A DNA stretch of 64,000 nucleotides from Vibrio rhizosphaerae (GCF_024347095.1 NZ_AP024903.1:1364001-1428000), one strand, 5' to 3'. Counted from the stretch's first letter, positions 49,192 to 59,738 are shown. Notes: a model not told the origin generated them from the letters alone. Made by a program: numbers and translations.

Positions 49192-49222
49192 AAAAAGCCA
49201 CCGTAGTATCGGTGGCTTTTTT
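49192..49222. terminator. bidirectional terminator, DUF2057 gene / ychJ
   Basis: Perfect stem AAAAAGCCACCG / CGGTGGCTTTTT, loop TAGTAT, with T-run on both strands. Confidence 0.9.
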
Positions 49223-49239
49223 AAGTTTTATATGCAGAA

Positions 49240-49635
49240 TTAATGGGTGTCAGTAAATTCGCCGTCGATGTAATACCAGCGGCCATTTTCCCGGATAAAA
49301 CGAGAGCGTTCCTGCAGAGAATAACTCTCACCGTTTTGCTCGAAGTAGGCTTTAAAACTGACAAACCCCTCATCGGTATGATGACCATCTTCTGCCCCAA
49401 GAACAGCAAGTTTGGTCCAGTGCGTTTGTGTCCCTTGCTCGATCTCTTGACGGTCATTTTCCGCCTGACAGCTCGGGTGATATGTTGCCACAATAAAGTC
49501 AACCAATCCGAGTGCGTAAGCGCTGTAACGCGCCCGCATCAGTTGAGCCGGTACTTTAGCCGCCTCGGGAGAACGATGTATGGGTTGACAGCAATTTTTA
49601 TAGTGGCGCTGAGAGCCACACGGACATTTCTTCAT
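49240..49635 (-). CDS. ychJ: YchJ family SEC-C protein
   Basis: 131 residues. N-terminal SEC-C zinc motif MKKCPCGSQRHYKNCCQP (C4, C6, C15, C16) and an NTF2-like domain (MRARYSAYALGLVDFIVATY, SYSLQERSRFIRENGRWYYIDG). E. coli YchJ has a second SEC-C at its end; here the protein stops after GEFTDTH without it. Function unknown. It lies downstream of lpxH with 99 bp between. Confidence 0.9.
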   Translation of the reverse strand: MKKCPCGSQRHYKNCCQPIHRSPEAAKVPAQLMRARYSAYALGLVDFIVATYHPSCQAENDRQEIEQGTQTHWTKLAVLGAEDGHHTDEGFVSFKAYFEQNGESYSLQERSRFIRENGRWYYIDGEFTDTH

Positions 49636-49734
49636 GATGTTACTTGAGATTATGCTGGGTGAATGTGTAATTAAAACAGAACCACGCTATTACTTGTTCG
49701 TTGATCGAAAGCCATCGGTTCGACATCCATCGCT

Positions 49735-50466
49735 TTATTGTGAAACCGGCTGATGAAGCAGACGGTAACTGGCATCCTGATGGTATTCAAGTACTGATAT
49801 TTCATGGTCCCAATCCCCTAAAACAATTCGTGTTTTTTCAAGGCCATCAAGATGAAAATGGTGAATATTAGGGCGATGTGTATGGCCGTGAATCATCATA
49901 TCCACTTGATATTCAGTCATCACGCGTTCCACTTCTGCTTGAGTGACATCCATAATTGCAATCGATTTCGATTGCTTATCCATCCGGACATCCTGCTTTA
50001 CTTTACTGACGATGCGTTGTTTCATGGAAAATGGTAGCCGATAATAAATCCATTGTAGCCAAGGCTGATGAACTTTCTTTCTGAATTGGAGATAACGAAC
50101 ATCTTCAAGACATAAAGTATCGCCATGCATAATGACGATAGGCTTGCCGTAAAGCTCAATCCGGGTTTTCTCTGCCAGTAACTGGACACCCGTTTCCCGG
50201 GCAAAGCGCTTCCCGACCAGAAAATCCCGGTTTCCTTGCACAAAATAGCAAGGCGTACCCGAAGCGGTCAGCGTTTTGAATGCTGCCTTAATTGTTTGTG
50301 CAAAAACGCCCGGGTCATCATCGCCGATCCAAAAATCAAACAGATCACCAAGAATATAGAGCGCATCCGCTTGGGGGGCCCGATGTTGCATCAGATGTTG
50401 GAACGCAGCGGTTAAATCTGGGCGGGTTGGCGTTAGATGGAGATCAGAAATAAAAAGTGTATGCAT
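49735..50466 (-). CDS. lpxH: UDP-2,3-diacylglucosamine diphosphatase LpxH
   Basis: Peripheral-membrane metallophosphatase of lipid A synthesis, removing UMP to give lipid X. 243 residues. The calcineurin-like motifs are complete: SDLHLTPTRPDL, ILGDLFDFWIGDD, QGNRDFLVG, MHGDTLCLED and HGHTHRPNIH. It is downstream of ppiB on the same strand, the same order as in E. coli and other gammaproteobacteria, with a hairpin in the spacer. Confidence 0.96.
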   Translation of the reverse strand: MHTLFISDLHLTPTRPDLTAAFQHLMQHRAPQADALYILGDLFDFWIGDDDPGVFAQTIKAAFKTLTASGTPCYFVQGNRDFLVGKRFARETGVQLLAEKTRIELYGKPIVIMHGDTLCLEDVRYLQFRKKVHQPWLQWIYYRLPFSMKQRIVSKVKQDVRMDKQSKSIAIMDVTQAEVERVMTEYQVDMMIHGHTHRPNIHHFHLDGLEKTRIVLGDWDHEISVLEYHQDASYRLLHQPVSQ

Positions 50467-50487
50467 AAATTCGCTTGTCGGGAAAGG

Positions 50488-50522
50488 TGACCGGTGCAGA
50501 ATGTTAATTTCTGCACCGGTCA
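50488..50522 (-). other. 14-bp stem hairpin between ppiB and lpxH
   Basis: Perfect stem TGACCGGTGCAGAA / TTCTGCACCGGTCA with a 7-nt loop. The minus-strand side continues CCTTTCCCGAC, with no U-tract, so it is more likely an mRNA stability or processing element than a terminator. Confidence 0.5.
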
Positions 50523-50537
50523 GGTCATAATGGTCTG

Positions 50538-51032
50538 TTACTCTTCGATGGTTGTGCCAGTGATCACAACTTCTTCCAGAGGAACATCTTGATGCATACC
50601 GTATGAACCAGTACTGACCCCTTTAATCTGGTTAACAACATCCATGCCGTCAACAACTTCAGCGAAGACGCAGTATCCCCATCCGTCGAGACTTTCTGAA
50701 CGAAAATCGAGGAAGGTATTGTCATTCACATTAATGAAGAATTGAGAACTTGCTGAATGAGGTTCCATGGTTCTGGCCATCGCAAGTGTGCCGACTTTAT
50801 TGCTGAGCCCGTTATTGGCTTCATTTTTGATCGGCGCTTTGGTTGTTTTCTCTTTCATGCCAGAAGCCATACCACCGCCCTGAATCATGAAACCGTCAAT
50901 CACACGGTGGAACAGGGTATTGTCATAGAAATTGTCACGACAATATTGTAGGAAATTTGCACAGGTTTCAGGAGCTTTGTCCTCATGAAGCTGAATTTGA
51001 ATATCGCCGAAATTTGTATGCAGGGTGATCAT
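50538..51032 (-). CDS. ppiB: peptidyl-prolyl cis-trans isomerase B (cyclophilin)
   Basis: Cytoplasmic cyclophilin, 164 residues, the same length as E. coli PpiB. It has [14 protein letters not shown] (catalytic Arg), [18 protein letters not shown] and [18 protein letters not shown] use ATG at 51032 ([11 protein letters not shown]); an upstream start at 51059 would add nine residues absent from the family. It is divergent from cysS, as in E. coli. Confidence 0.96.
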   Translation of the reverse strand: MITLHTNFGDIQIQLHEDKAPETCANFLQYCRDNFYDNTLFHRVIDGFMIQGGGMASGMKEKTTKAPIKNEANNGLSNKVGTLAMARTMEPHSASSQFFINVNDNTFLDFRSESLDGWGYCVFAEVVDGMDVVNQIKGVSTGSYGMHQDVPLEEVVITGTTIEE

Positions 51033-51184
51033 CACGATTGCCTTTCTATTTTTGTACAAGAAACCGTGATTCTAACTTAGTTTCGGTGACATTCAAATCT
51101 TCTTGAAAGAATAGGATGACCTATAGACAAGAGCATTGTTATAATCGGATTATTCAGTAAATTAGGACAACTTAGATAGAGATC

Positions 51185-52570
51185 ATGTTACAAATATATA
51201 ACACACTTACCAGACAAAAAGAGCAGTTCAAGCCCATTACCGCCGGAAAAATCGGCATGTATGTCTGTGGCGTCACTATATATGATCTCTGCCATATTGG
51301 TCACGGAAGGACGTTTGTATCCTTTGACGTCGTTGCCCGCTATTTACGTTATTTGGGATACGAGCTGACTCTGGTCAGAAATATTACCGACATCGATGAC
51401 AAAATTATTCATCGTGCTGCGGAAAATGGCGAGTCGTGTGATGTGCTGACAGAGCGTTTGATTCAGGATATGTATGCCGATTTCGATGCATTGAATATAT
51501 TGCGCCCTGATGTTGAACCACGTGCCACAGCCTATATTGATGAAATCATTGCGTTGGTACAACGACTGATCGATAAAGGTTTTGCTTATGTCGCAGAGAA
51601 TGGCGATGTGATGTTTGAAGTCAGTCGTTTCAATGACTATGGCAAGCTTTCCCGACAAGATCTGGAACAGCTTCAGGCCGGTGCCCGGGTTGATGTCGAA
51701 ATGGCAAAGCGTAGCCCGCTTGATTTTGTTTTGTGGAAAATGTCTAAGCCGGGTGAACCGAAGTGGGAATCGCCATGGGGTGAGGGGCGCCCGGGCTGGC
51801 ATATTGAATGTTCAGCGATGAACTCTTCGATTTTAGGCAGCCATTTTGACATTCATGGGGGTGGTTCAGATTTACAGTTCCCTCATCATGAAAATGAAAT
51901 TGCCCAGTCCTGCTGTGCGTACGATACAACCTACGTCAATACGTGGATGCATAGTGGTATGGTGATGGTTGATAAAGAGAAAATGTCTAAGTCACTGGGG
52001 AATTTCTTTACCATTCGGGATGTATTGACGCACTATGATCCGGAAACTGTGCGCTATTTCCTGATGTCCGGGCATTATCGTAGCCAACTAAACTATAGTG
52101 AAGAGAACCTCAATCAGGCGCGAGCTGCGCTGGAACGTTTCTATACCGCTTTGCGTGGACTGGACTTGACCGTTGCGGCATCGGGTGGAGAGGCATTTGT
52201 AACCCGTTTTGAAGCGGCTATGAATGATGATTTCAACACACCGGAAGCCTATTCGGTATTATTTGATATGGCGAGAGAAATCAATCGTCTTAAGCAGGAA
52301 GACCAGTTACAGCAAGCCAGTCAACTTGCCGTCCGTATGCGAGATTTAGCCAGTGTGATCGGAATTTTATATCAAACCCCAGAGCACTTTTTACAAGGCA
52401 ATGGCGGCTCAGAAGACGAAGTGGCTGAAATCGAGTCGCTGATTAAAATGCGTAATGATGCGCGTGCAGCGAAAGATTGGGCGAATGCAGATCTTGCCCG
52501 TGACCGACTGACTGCAATGGGCATTATTCTCGAAGACGGCTCTGGTGGCACGACTTGGCGGCGTAAATAA
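51185..52570 (+). CDS. cysS: cysteinyl-tRNA synthetase
   Basis: Class I aminoacyl-tRNA synthetase, 461 residues (E. coli 461). Zinc-binding cysteine C28, HIGH at 37-40, a second zinc segment (WHIECSAMN), and KMSKS at 266-270. AACTTAGATAGAGATC precedes the ATG; AGAGAT is a weak ribosome binding site. It is divergent from ppiB and followed by a strong terminator before ruvC. Confidence 0.97.
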   Translation: MLQIYNTLTRQKEQFKPITAGKIGMYVCGVTIYDLCHIGHGRTFVSFDVVARYLRYLGYELTLVRNITDIDDKIIHRAAENGESCDVLTERLIQDMYADFDALNILRPDVEPRATAYIDEIIALVQRLIDKGFAYVAENGDVMFEVSRFNDYGKLSRQDLEQLQAGARVDVEMAKRSPLDFVLWKMSKPGEPKWESPWGEGRPGWHIECSAMNSSILGSHFDIHGGGSDLQFPHHENEIAQSCCAYDTTYVNTWMHSGMVMVDKEKMSKSLGNFFTIRDVLTHYDPETVRYFLMSGHYRSQLNYSEENLNQARAALERFYTALRGLDLTVAASGGEAFVTRFEAAMNDDFNTPEAYSVLFDMAREINRLKQEDQLQQASQLAVRMRDLASVIGILYQTPEHFLQGNGGSEDEVAEIESLIKMRNDARAAKDWANADLARDRLTAMGIILEDGSGGTTWRRK

Positions 52571-52586
52571 TTGCGGTACGGTTTTG

Positions 52587-52618
52587 AAAGGGCTTATGAG
52601 ATAAATAAGCCCTTTTTG
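52587..52618 (+). terminator. cysS terminator
   Basis: Stem AAAGGGCTTAT / ATAAGCCCTTT with a 7-nt loop, followed by TTTTT. Confidence 0.9.
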
Positions 52619-52647
52619 TTCATCCGATTGAAGGCAATCAAATAGTT

Positions 52648-53169
52648 ATGTCGATCATTTTAGGAATTGATCCGGGCTCAAGGGTCACCGGTTATGGGGT
52701 CATTCGTCAGCAGGGAAGATTACTGACTTACCTTGGTAGCGGTTGTATTAAAACGACAGAGAAAGCGTTGCCGGGACGTTTAAAGCAAATATATGCCGGT
52801 GTGTCGGAAGTGATTATGCAGTTTCAGCCCGATGTATTTGCGATAGAACAGGTTTTTATGGCGAAGAATGCAGATTCTGCGTTGAAACTCGGGCAAGCCC
52901 GGGGGTGTGCAATTGTTGCCGCCGTGAATGCCGATCTACCCGTTTATGAATATGCGGCACGTTTAATCAAGCAGGCTGTTGTCGGGACGGGGGGGGCAGA
53001 TAAGATCCAGGTTCAGCATATGGTCCAGCAAATGTTGAAGTTACCATCTAAACCGCAAGCTGATGCTGCTGATGCTCTGGGGGTTGCTATTTGTCACGCC
53101 AATACGAATAAAACATTGGTTGCTCTGGCAGGGCAAGCACGAGGCGCCCGAAGAGGGCGCTATCGGTAA
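52648..53169 (+). CDS. ruvC: Holliday junction resolvase RuvC
   Basis: Cuts Holliday junctions in recombination and repair. 173 residues. Catalytic acids in GIDPGS (Asp 8), AIEQVF, and [13 protein letters not shown]. It starts after the cysS terminator and is followed, after an 83-bp gap, by ruvAB; in many enterics yebC lies upstream, here not. Confidence 0.96.
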   Translation: MSIILGIDPGSRVTGYGVIRQQGRLLTYLGSGCIKTTEKALPGRLKQIYAGVSEVIMQFQPDVFAIEQVFMAKNADSALKLGQARGCAIVAAVNADLPVYEYAARLIKQAVVGTGGADKIQVQHMVQQMLKLPSKPQADAADALGVAICHANTNKTLVALAGQARGARRGRYR

Positions 53170-53252
53170 CTTTGTCAGCACCGAATACTGGCTATTTATC
53201 CAGTTATTGATTATGATCAACCAGACTCAACATAGATGAAAAAGGAAAAATC

Positions 53253-53870
53253 GTGATTGGACGTCTTAGAGGCATTCTGCTGGAAAAGCAGCCACCGGAA
53301 GTTTTAATTGAGGCTGGTGGGGTTGGCTATGAAGTTCAGATGCCAATGAGTTGCTTTTATGAATTACCTGACACAGAACAAGAGGCGATTATTTATACGC
53401 ATTTTGTGGTTCGGGAAGATGCTCAACTTTTATATGGGTTCAACAGCAAAGCGGAACGGGCGCTGTTCCGTGAAGTGATCAAAGCAAATGGGGTTGGTCC
53501 CAAGCTTGGATTGGCAATTCTATCTGGCATGACGGCGAGTCAGTTTGTTGAATGTGTCAAACGCGAAGATGTTTCCATGTTGATTAAACTACCGGGTGTC
53601 GGTAAGAAAACTGCAGAGCGTTTGGTGGTTGAAATGAAAGATCGCCTTGCGGCTTTCCCGACCTCTGAGATTCATGAATTTGAATTAGTTCAGGATGCTG
53701 CACCAATGCGGCCACAGGAAGCACCGAACCATGCTGAAGAAGAAGCTGTGAGTGCGTTGTTAACGCTGGGTTATAAACCTCAGCAAGCCTCTAAAATCGT
53801 TGCTCAGGTTGCCCAACCCGGGATGAGTAGCGAAACGCTCATTAAAGAAGCATTAAGAGCAATGGTATGA
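53253..53870 (+). CDS. ruvA: Holliday junction branch-migration protein RuvA
   Basis: Junction-binding subunit of RuvAB. 205 residues: OB-fold N-terminus ([21 protein letters not shown]), two HhH motifs ([17 protein letters not shown] and [19 protein letters not shown]), a flexible acidic linker, and domain III ([21 protein letters not shown]). GTG start with AAAAGGAAAAA upstream. Its stop overlaps ruvB by 4 bp (ATGA). Confidence 0.97.
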   Translation: MIGRLRGILLEKQPPEVLIEAGGVGYEVQMPMSCFYELPDTEQEAIIYTHFVVREDAQLLYGFNSKAERALFREVIKANGVGPKLGLAILSGMTASQFVECVKREDVSMLIKLPGVGKKTAERLVVEMKDRLAAFPTSEIHEFELVQDAAPMRPQEAPNHAEEEAVSALLTLGYKPQQASKIVAQVAQPGMSSETLIKEALRAMV

Positions 53871-54871
53871 TTGAAGCGGATCGTTTTGTAACACCGGTGA
53901 GTGCACCGTTTAAAGATGATGAATTGATTGATCGTGCGATACGGCCGAAGCTATTGGCCGATTATCAGGGGCAAGATCATGTGCGCAATCAGATGGAAAT
54001 TTTCATAGAAGCGGCTCAGCGTCGTCAAGAGGCGTTAGACCATCTGCTTATCTTTGGTCCGCCGGGGCTGGGGAAAACCACATTAGCCAATATCGTCGCT
54101 AATGAAATGGGTGTGAATATCCGGACAACATCAGGACCGGTGCTAGAAAAAGCCGGTGACTTGGCGGCTTTGTTAACCAATCTTGAAGAAAATGATGTTT
54201 TGTTCATTGATGAGATCCATCGCTTGAGCCCTGTGGTTGAAGAGGTGCTTTATCCGGCTATGGAAGACTATCAACTCGATATTATGATTGGTGAAGGGCC
54301 CGCGGCTCGCTCCATTAAAATTGATCTGCCGCCTTTTACCCTGATTGGTGCCACCACCCGAGCCGGCTCTTTGACGTCACCACTGCGTGACCGCTTTGGT
54401 ATTGTTCAGCGGCTTGAATATTATCAGGTTGGTGATTTGCAAAATATTGTCCAGAGAAGTGCAGAATGCTTATCGCTGTCGATTGAACCGGAAGGGGCTC
54501 TGGAAGTTGCTCGTCGTTCCCGAGGTACTCCTCGGATTGCCAATCGGTTATTGCGACGCGTCAGAGACTATGCTGAAGTGAAGGGCGACGGTAACATATG
54601 TGCAGATACGGCAGATAATGCGCTCAACATGCTTGATGTCGATGTACAGGGATTTGATTTTATGGATCGCAAGCTGTTGCTCACAATTATTGAAAAGTTT
54701 TCCGGAGGGCCGGTCGGTTTAGATAATCTTGCTGCTGCAATTGGTGAAGAAAAAGATACAATAGAAGATGTCTTAGAGCCGTACCTGATTCAGCAGGGGT
54801 ATTTGCAGCGAACACCAAGAGGACGGATTGCAACAGAAAGAGCTTATTTGCATTTCGGATTCGAAAAATAA
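53867..54871 (+). CDS. ruvB: Holliday junction helicase ATPase RuvB
   Basis: AAA+ motor driving branch migration with RuvA. 334 residues. Walker A GPPGLGKT at 64-71, Walker B LFIDEIH at 112-118, sensor 1 (GATTRAGSL), and the arginine finger SPLRDRFG. The C-terminal winged helix ([19 protein letters not shown]) contacts DNA. Start overlaps the ruvA stop. Confidence 0.98.
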   Translation: MIEADRFVTPVSAPFKDDELIDRAIRPKLLADYQGQDHVRNQMEIFIEAAQRRQEALDHLLIFGPPGLGKTTLANIVANEMGVNIRTTSGPVLEKAGDLAALLTNLEENDVLFIDEIHRLSPVVEEVLYPAMEDYQLDIMIGEGPAARSIKIDLPPFTLIGATTRAGSLTSPLRDRFGIVQRLEYYQVGDLQNIVQRSAECLSLSIEPEGALEVARRSRGTPRIANRLLRRVRDYAEVKGDGNICADTADNALNMLDVDVQGFDFMDRKLLLTIIEKFSGGPVGLDNLAAAIGEEKDTIEDVLEPYLIQQGYLQRTPRGRIATERAYLHFGFEK

Positions 54872-55050
54872 TGTTTCATGGATGATTGGAATAATAAACA
54901 GATTCTCTTGTGTGATAAATATCTCATTTATGAAAATTTCCCAGGTAACAAATAGATTGCAAACTTAAGCTTCATGTTAATTATTTGTGTGTTTATTGAG
55001 TGAGCAAAATCTATTTGTTACAAAAAAATATCAATTAACTCCCCCTTATT

Positions 55051-55064
55051 TTGATCTCAATCAT
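55051..55064. promoter_or_regulatory. FNR-type site 1 upstream of cydA
   Basis: TTGATCTCAATCAT matches TTGAT-N4-ATCAA at nine of ten positions. Confidence 0.55.
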
Positions 55065-55100
55065 TTTGTTGTTTTTTTACTGGTTCACCGCACGTGAAAC

Positions 55101-55114
55101 TTGATCTAAATCAA
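55101..55114. promoter_or_regulatory. FNR-type site 2 upstream of cydA
   Basis: TTGATCTAAATCAA is a perfect match to TTGAT-N4-ATCAA, 37 bp after the other palindrome and about 215 bp before the start codon. Confidence 0.7.
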
Positions 55115-55328
55115 GACAAGCCTTGTAGATAAACCCTTTGAAAGCTTACGCGTTTGAAAGTAGTATTTCGGCAATATGTATTTTACTTGATTAATATTTA
55201 TTCAAATAAAAATACACGTTGATGTAACAAATATTCTGCTTTTCTAGCATTTTTTGACAGGTATGAATTGATAAAATTTGGTTGCTTTAATCTGAGTGGT
55301 GTCTTTCAGCCGACACAAAGGAGTTATC

Positions 55329-56915
55329 ATGATTGACATAGTTGTTCTATCGCGGTTGCAGTTCGCGCTTACTGCGATGTATCACTTCCTGTTTGTTCCT
55401 CTGACTCTAGGGATGACGTTTTTACTCGCTATCATGGAGTCACTTTATGTGATGACCGATAAGCAAATCTACAAGGATATGACAAAATTCTGGGGTAAGC
55501 TGTTCGGGATTAACTTTGCTCTGGGCGTTGCGACAGGGCTAACAATGGAATTTCAGTTTGGTACAAACTGGTCGTATTACTCGCACTACGTTGGCGACAT
55601 TTTTGGTGCTCCTCTTGCCATCGAAGCGTTAGTTGCTTTCTTCCTTGAATCAACATTTGTTGGTTTGTTCTTTTTCGGATGGGACCGACTTTCAAAACGT
55701 CAACATTTGGTGACAACATGGCTTGTTGCTTTAGGTTCTAACTTCTCTGCGCTTTGGATTCTTGTCGCCAATGGCTGGATGCAAAACCCAGTTGGTTCAG
55801 ACTTTAACTTCGAAACCATGCGTATGGAAATGGTGAGCTTTGCTGAAGTTGTTCTGAACCCTGTCGCGCAGGTGAAATTTGTTCACACGGTCGCCTCGGG
55901 TTACGTGACTGGTGCAATGTTTGTTTTAGGGGTGAGTGCTTATTATCTGCTTAAAGGCCGTGATATTGCTTTTGCTCGTCGCTCATTTACTGTCGCTGCA
56001 TCATTTGGGATGGCTGCGATTCTTTCCGTTATCGTCCTGGGTGATGAATCCGGTTACGAGCTGGGCGATGTTCAGAAAGCAAAATTGGCTGCAATTGAAG
56101 CAGAATGGCACACAGAAGAAGCGCCAGCATCGTTTACACTGTTTGGTTTCCCGAATCAGGATTCAATGCATACCGATTTTGCGATTAAGATTCCTTATGT
56201 GATGGGGATTATCGCTACTCGCTCTCTGGATACGCCGGTCAAAGGTTTGAGTGATTTACGTGAAGAACACTTAGAACGGATTCGTAATGGGATGTATGCG
56301 TATGAGCTGCTCCAGAAATTACGTGCGGGTGATACTTCCGAGGTGAACCGTGATGCCTTTGATGAAGTAAAATCTGATCTGGGTTATGGCATGTTACTGA
56401 AACGCTATACCGATGATGTCGCCAATGCGTCAGAAGAACAGATTCAGGCCGCTGCTGATGATTCTCTGCCAACCGTTTGGCCATTGTTCTGGTCGTTCCG
56501 GATCATGGTTGCTTGTGGTGTCATCATGTTGGTTGTCTTCGTTGCTGCATTTATTCAGACATGTCGTCAGAAAATTGAGCAGAAAAACTGGGTGCTCAAA
56601 GCCGCGCTTTACAGTATCCCGCTACCGTGGATTGGGGTTGAAGCTGGCTGGTTTGTTGCAGAATATGGTCGTCAGCCATGGGCTGTCGGTGAGATTCTCC
56701 CTGTACATATCGCGAATTCTGCATTGAGTGTCAGTGATCTGGTTATCTCCCTGCTTGCAATTCTTGCTCTATATACAGCGTTTCTTGTTGCCGAGGTTTA
56801 CCTGATGGTGAAATTTGCTCGCAAAGGTCCAAGTAGTTTGAAAACTGGCCGTTATCATTTTGAGCAAAATGCAACTTCAGCAACAGATCAAGTTAACCGT
56901 CAGGTCGAAGCTTAA
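55329..56915 (+). CDS. cydA: cytochrome bd-I ubiquinol oxidase subunit I
   Basis: Carries the quinol-oxidising site and hemes b558, b595 and d of the high-affinity bd oxidase used at low oxygen. 528 residues from [15 protein letters not shown]; the heme ligand His 19 lies in [10 protein letters not shown], and the conserved AEYGRQPW motif is present. I chose ATG at 55329 with AAAGGAG upstream; an earlier start at 55296 would add 11 unrelated residues. It leads the cydABX-ybgE operon. Confidence 0.97.
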   Translation: MIDIVVLSRLQFALTAMYHFLFVPLTLGMTFLLAIMESLYVMTDKQIYKDMTKFWGKLFGINFALGVATGLTMEFQFGTNWSYYSHYVGDIFGAPLAIEALVAFFLESTFVGLFFFGWDRLSKRQHLVTTWLVALGSNFSALWILVANGWMQNPVGSDFNFETMRMEMVSFAEVVLNPVAQVKFVHTVASGYVTGAMFVLGVSAYYLLKGRDIAFARRSFTVAASFGMAAILSVIVLGDESGYELGDVQKAKLAAIEAEWHTEEAPASFTLFGFPNQDSMHTDFAIKIPYVMGIIATRSLDTPVKGLSDLREEHLERIRNGMYAYELLQKLRAGDTSEVNRDAFDEVKSDLGYGMLLKRYTDDVANASEEQIQAAADDSLPTVWPLFWSFRIMVACGVIMLVVFVAAFIQTCRQKIEQKNWVLKAALYSIPLPWIGVEAGWFVAEYGRQPWAVGEILPVHIANSALSVSDLVISLLAILALYTAFLVAEVYLMVKFARKGPSSLKTGRYHFEQNATSATDQVNRQVEA

Positions 56916-56933
56916 GGCGAGGAGAAGAATATT

Positions 56934-58067
56934 ATGGATTACGAAATCTTACGATTTATCTGGTGGATCCTGATTGGTGTGCTGTTTGTCGGCTTCGCTA
57001 TTGCAGATGGATTCGATATGGGGGTCGGTGCATTAGTACCGATCATCGGGAAAAATGACACTGAACGTCGAGTCATGATTAACTCAATTGCACCTCACTG
57101 GGATGGTAACCAAGTATGGTTGATTACTGCTGGTGGTGCATTATTTGCGGCGTGGCCTTTAGTCTATGCAACATCGTTTTCCGGTTTCTATCTTGCGATG
57201 ATTGTAACCTTAGCTGCTTTATGGCTGCGTCCTGTTGGGCTTGATTATCGTTCAAAGATTGAAGATACCAAATGGCGTAATATTTGGGATATCTGTATCT
57301 CTGTCAGTGGATTTGTTCCTCCACTCATTATTGGTGTTGCGTTCGGTAACCTATTACAGGGTGTTCCTTTTGAACTGAATGAATTCCTGATGCCGACTTA
57401 TCACGGTTCATTCTTCGGGCTGCTCAATCCATTTGGTATTGTATGTGGTTTGGTCAGCGTCCTGATGATCGTGCTCCAAGGTGCATCTTGGTTACAAATG
57501 AAAACATCTGATGCAGTCCACACACGTGCTCGTAGCGTTGCTCAACTCTGTGGGGTACTTGTCGCTGTTCTTTTTGTTGCCGCTGGTTTTTGGGTTCAGC
57601 ATATTGATGGCTATGTGATCACCAGTACTATGGATCATCTCGCGTCATCAAATCCATTGAATAAAGAAGTCGCGCGTGAGTCTGGTGCGTGGATGGCAAA
57701 CTTCAATCAATATCCATTGTTATGGCTGGCGCCTGTTCTTGGTACAGCAATGCCATTGATTGCTGTCCTTGCTTCTCGCATGGAAAAAGGCGGTATTGCA
57801 TTTATTGCATCGAGTTTGACGAACGCTGGTATTATTTTTACTGCCGGGTTTGCGATGTTCCCATTCATCATGCCTTCAAGCTTGGCACCAAGTAATAGTC
57901 TGACCATGTGGGATTCAACATCTAGTGAATTGACGTTGCAACTGATGACGGGGATTGCCTTCGTGATGGTACCCATTATTCTCGGATATACTTGTTGGAC
58001 GTACTATAAAATGTTTGGTCGTCTGAATAATAAGTATGTTGAAGACAACAAAAATTCACTTTATTAA
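56934..58067 (+). CDS. cydB: cytochrome bd-I ubiquinol oxidase subunit II
   Basis: Second subunit of cytochrome bd oxidase, a membrane protein needed for stability of the heme pair. 377 residues with about eight or nine membrane segments. Family sequences IADGFDMGVGALVPIIG and SIAPHWDGNQVWLITAGGALFAAWP are at the N-terminus. GGCGAGGAGAAG precedes the start. 14 bp later cydX follows. Confidence 0.97.
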   Translation: MDYEILRFIWWILIGVLFVGFAIADGFDMGVGALVPIIGKNDTERRVMINSIAPHWDGNQVWLITAGGALFAAWPLVYATSFSGFYLAMIVTLAALWLRPVGLDYRSKIEDTKWRNIWDICISVSGFVPPLIIGVAFGNLLQGVPFELNEFLMPTYHGSFFGLLNPFGIVCGLVSVLMIVLQGASWLQMKTSDAVHTRARSVAQLCGVLVAVLFVAAGFWVQHIDGYVITSTMDHLASSNPLNKEVARESGAWMANFNQYPLLWLAPVLGTAMPLIAVLASRMEKGGIAFIASSLTNAGIIFTAGFAMFPFIMPSSLAPSNSLTMWDSTSSELTLQLMTGIAFVMVPIILGYTCWTYYKMFGRLNNKYVEDNKNSLY

Positions 58068-58081
58068 CGAGGAGCTAAGTT

Positions 58082-58189
58082 ATGTGGTATTTTGCATGGA
58101 TTCTAGGCGTCTTACTGGCTTGTTCTTTCGGCATCATTAATGCGTTGTGGTTAGAACATACAGAGATGATGGATAAAGATAGTGAATGA
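58082..58189 (+). CDS. cydX: cytochrome bd-I oxidase small subunit CydX
   Basis: 35-residue single-pass membrane peptide MWYFAWILGVLLACSFGIIN, then ALWLEHTEMMDKDSE. CydX binds CydA and stabilises the heme d active site. The N-terminal MWYFAWILG matches the family closely. GAGGAG upstream at 58070-58075 serves as ribosome binding site. It overlaps ybgE by 8 bp. Confidence 0.95.
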   Translation: MWYFAWILGVLLACSFGIINALWLEHTEMMDKDSE

Positions 58190-58484
58190 TTTTTCTGCCT
58201 TAGTTGCGCAGTGGCATCGACCCATTAATCATATTTTCTATCGGATATTATTGATGGGCCTTGCTTTCTATCATGTTGCGTTACTGATGTGGAATCCGCA
58301 GGCCTATGCAGCAACAATTGGCGGTTTTAATTTGACGGTTGTTGCTCTGCTCATCTTGGCTATCTGTGCGAGCATGATCTTTGGTGTCGGTTTTAAGCCG
58401 AGACGATGGTTTTGGCAGATTCTATTTTCACCATATATTGCCGGATGCATATTAATTTATTTCAGTTTGATTCGAATAAACTGA
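58182..58484 (+). CDS. ybgE: cyd operon protein YbgE
   Basis: 100-residue membrane protein with three hydrophobic segments (RILLMGLAFYHVALLMWNP, LTVVALLILAICASMIFGVG, and a last one near 82-97). It is the YbgE family, always with cydABX, without an established function; accessory role in bd oxidase is an inference. It starts with GTG within cydX (8-bp overlap), so translation is coupled. A terminator follows. Confidence 0.9.
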   Translation: MNDFSALVAQWHRPINHIFYRILLMGLAFYHVALLMWNPQAYAATIGGFNLTVVALLILAICASMIFGVGFKPRRWFWQILFSPYIAGCILIYFSLIRIN

Positions 58485-58516
58485 ATGCATAGCACCTAGT
58501 ATCCCTATCGTGAAAG

Positions 58517-58544
58517 AAAACGCAGCCGTATGGCTGCGTTTTTT
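58517..58544 (+). terminator. cyd operon terminator
   Basis: Stem AAAACGCAGCC / GGCTGCGTTTT, loop GTAT, with a T-run after it. Confidence 0.92.
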
Positions 58545-58639
58545 GTCCAAAAAATAAAAATTCATCCCGTCTCACTCATGCGAAAGTGTTTGAGTTGCGT
58601 TATAGTAAGCGCTTATGTGAATTCGTTGAGGGACGTTAA

Positions 58640-59047
58640 GTGCATCATTCTAAATCAGCTTTTTCCCGATTTCCTGTAACGATCTATTATGAAGATACTG
58701 ATGCCGGTGGTGTTGTATACCACTCAAACTATCTTAAATTTTTTGAACGCGGCCGGACAGAAATGCTTAGAGAGCAGGGGATAGCCCAACGAGAGTTATT
58801 GGAACAAAATATTGGCTTTGTGGTCCGAAGCATGGAGATTGATTTTCTGAAAGCAGCGCGTCTGGATGATAACTTAGTCGTCTTAACTCAGTTGACCGAG
58901 AAAAAAAAGGCTTCTTTAATATTCTGTCAGGAGCTGGTTAATCCTCGTGAAGAGGTATTGTGTCGAGCAATAGTTAAGGTAGCATGTATTGACATGCAAA
59001 GAATGAAACCCCAAGGTATTCCCGACGCGGTATTTTCGGAGAAGTAA
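58640..59047 (+). CDS. ybgC: tol-pal-associated acyl-CoA thioesterase YbgC
   Basis: 135-residue hotdog-fold 4-hydroxybenzoyl-CoA-type thioesterase. Active-site motif [20 protein letters not shown] includes Asp 21 and His 28. GTG start with GAGGG 7 nt upstream. It opens the tol-pal cluster, 2 bp before tolQ, as in most gammaproteobacteria; a phospholipid-related role in that context is inferred. Confidence 0.95.
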   Translation: MHHSKSAFSRFPVTIYYEDTDAGGVVYHSNYLKFFERGRTEMLREQGIAQRELLEQNIGFVVRSMEIDFLKAARLDDNLVVLTQLTEKKKASLIFCQELVNPREEVLCRAIVKVACIDMQRMKPQGIPDAVFSEK

Positions 59048-59049
59048 CA

Positions 59050-59733
59050 GTGAGTGCTGAAATTTCGATACTTGATCTTTTTTTACAGGCTAGTTTTCTA
59101 GTCAAAGTGGTGATGATGATTCTCTTAGGCATGTCGATCATGTCATGGGCGATGATTTTTAAAAGAACCAAAGCATTATCGGCTGCTGAAAAGCAAGCCG
59201 CTTCATTTGAGGACCGTTTCTGGTCTGGAACGGATTTGGCCGTTTTATATCAAGATGTAAAAAGTAGAAAAGACCAGCTGAGCGGCAGTGAAGAAATCTT
59301 TTATTCTGGTTTTACTGAATTTGCCCGACTCAGAAAAAACCATGCAGCGGAAGCCAACTTTGTAATGGATGGTACAGCGAGAGCGATGCGTGTAGCTGTT
59401 TCCCGAGAAGTTGAATCATTGGAAACTCACCTCCCGTTTCTGGCGACAGTCGGTTCAATTAGCCCTTACATTGGCTTATTTGGTACCGTGTGGGGGATTA
59501 TGCATGCATTTATTGCGTTAGGTGCGGTAAAACAAGCAACATTAGCAATGGTTGCTCCCGGTATTGCCGAAGCGTTGGTTGCAACGGCGATGGGGCTTTT
59601 TGCCGCTATCCCTGCGGTTATGGCATACAACCGACTGACAACAGTTGTCAGTAAACTTGAAATGAATTACGCGACATTCTCTGAGGAGTTTCATAGTATT
59701 CTTCATCGTCAGGCAATGACTGGTAGGGAGTAA
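59050..59733 (+). CDS. tolQ: Tol-Pal system protein TolQ
   Basis: Inner-membrane ion-channel component, paralogue of ExbB and MotA, powering outer-membrane constriction at division. 227 residues, three membrane segments (about 17-37, about 138-158 and 170-190), including conserved [13 protein letters not shown] and [23 protein letters not shown]. Starts with GTG. Confidence 0.96.
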   Translation: MSAEISILDLFLQASFLVKVVMMILLGMSIMSWAMIFKRTKALSAAEKQAASFEDRFWSGTDLAVLYQDVKSRKDQLSGSEEIFYSGFTEFARLRKNHAAEANFVMDGTARAMRVAVSREVESLETHLPFLATVGSISPYIGLFGTVWGIMHAFIALGAVKQATLAMVAPGIAEALVATAMGLFAAIPAVMAYNRLTTVVSKLEMNYATFSEEFHSILHRQAMTGRE

Positions 59734-59738
59734 GCTTT

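Larger units (their letters stand above)
54872..55328 (+). promoter_or_regulatory. 457-bp cydA upstream region
   Basis: Long AT-rich region holding two FNR-type palindromes (55051-55064 and 55101-55114), an ArcA-like TGTTAATTAT at 54975-54984, and a strong ribosome binding site AAAGGAG (55318-55324). No gene seen. The combination suits the microaerobic induction known for cyd genes. Confidence 0.6.

Noticed and set aside
49243..49647. 134-codon plus-strand frame opposite ychJ
   Set aside because: ychJ is on the minus strand with a clear SEC-C motif; this is its shadow.
54975..55000. Full ArcA direct-repeat site
   Set aside because: TGTTAATTAT is present once, but no second repeat occurs at the expected spacing.
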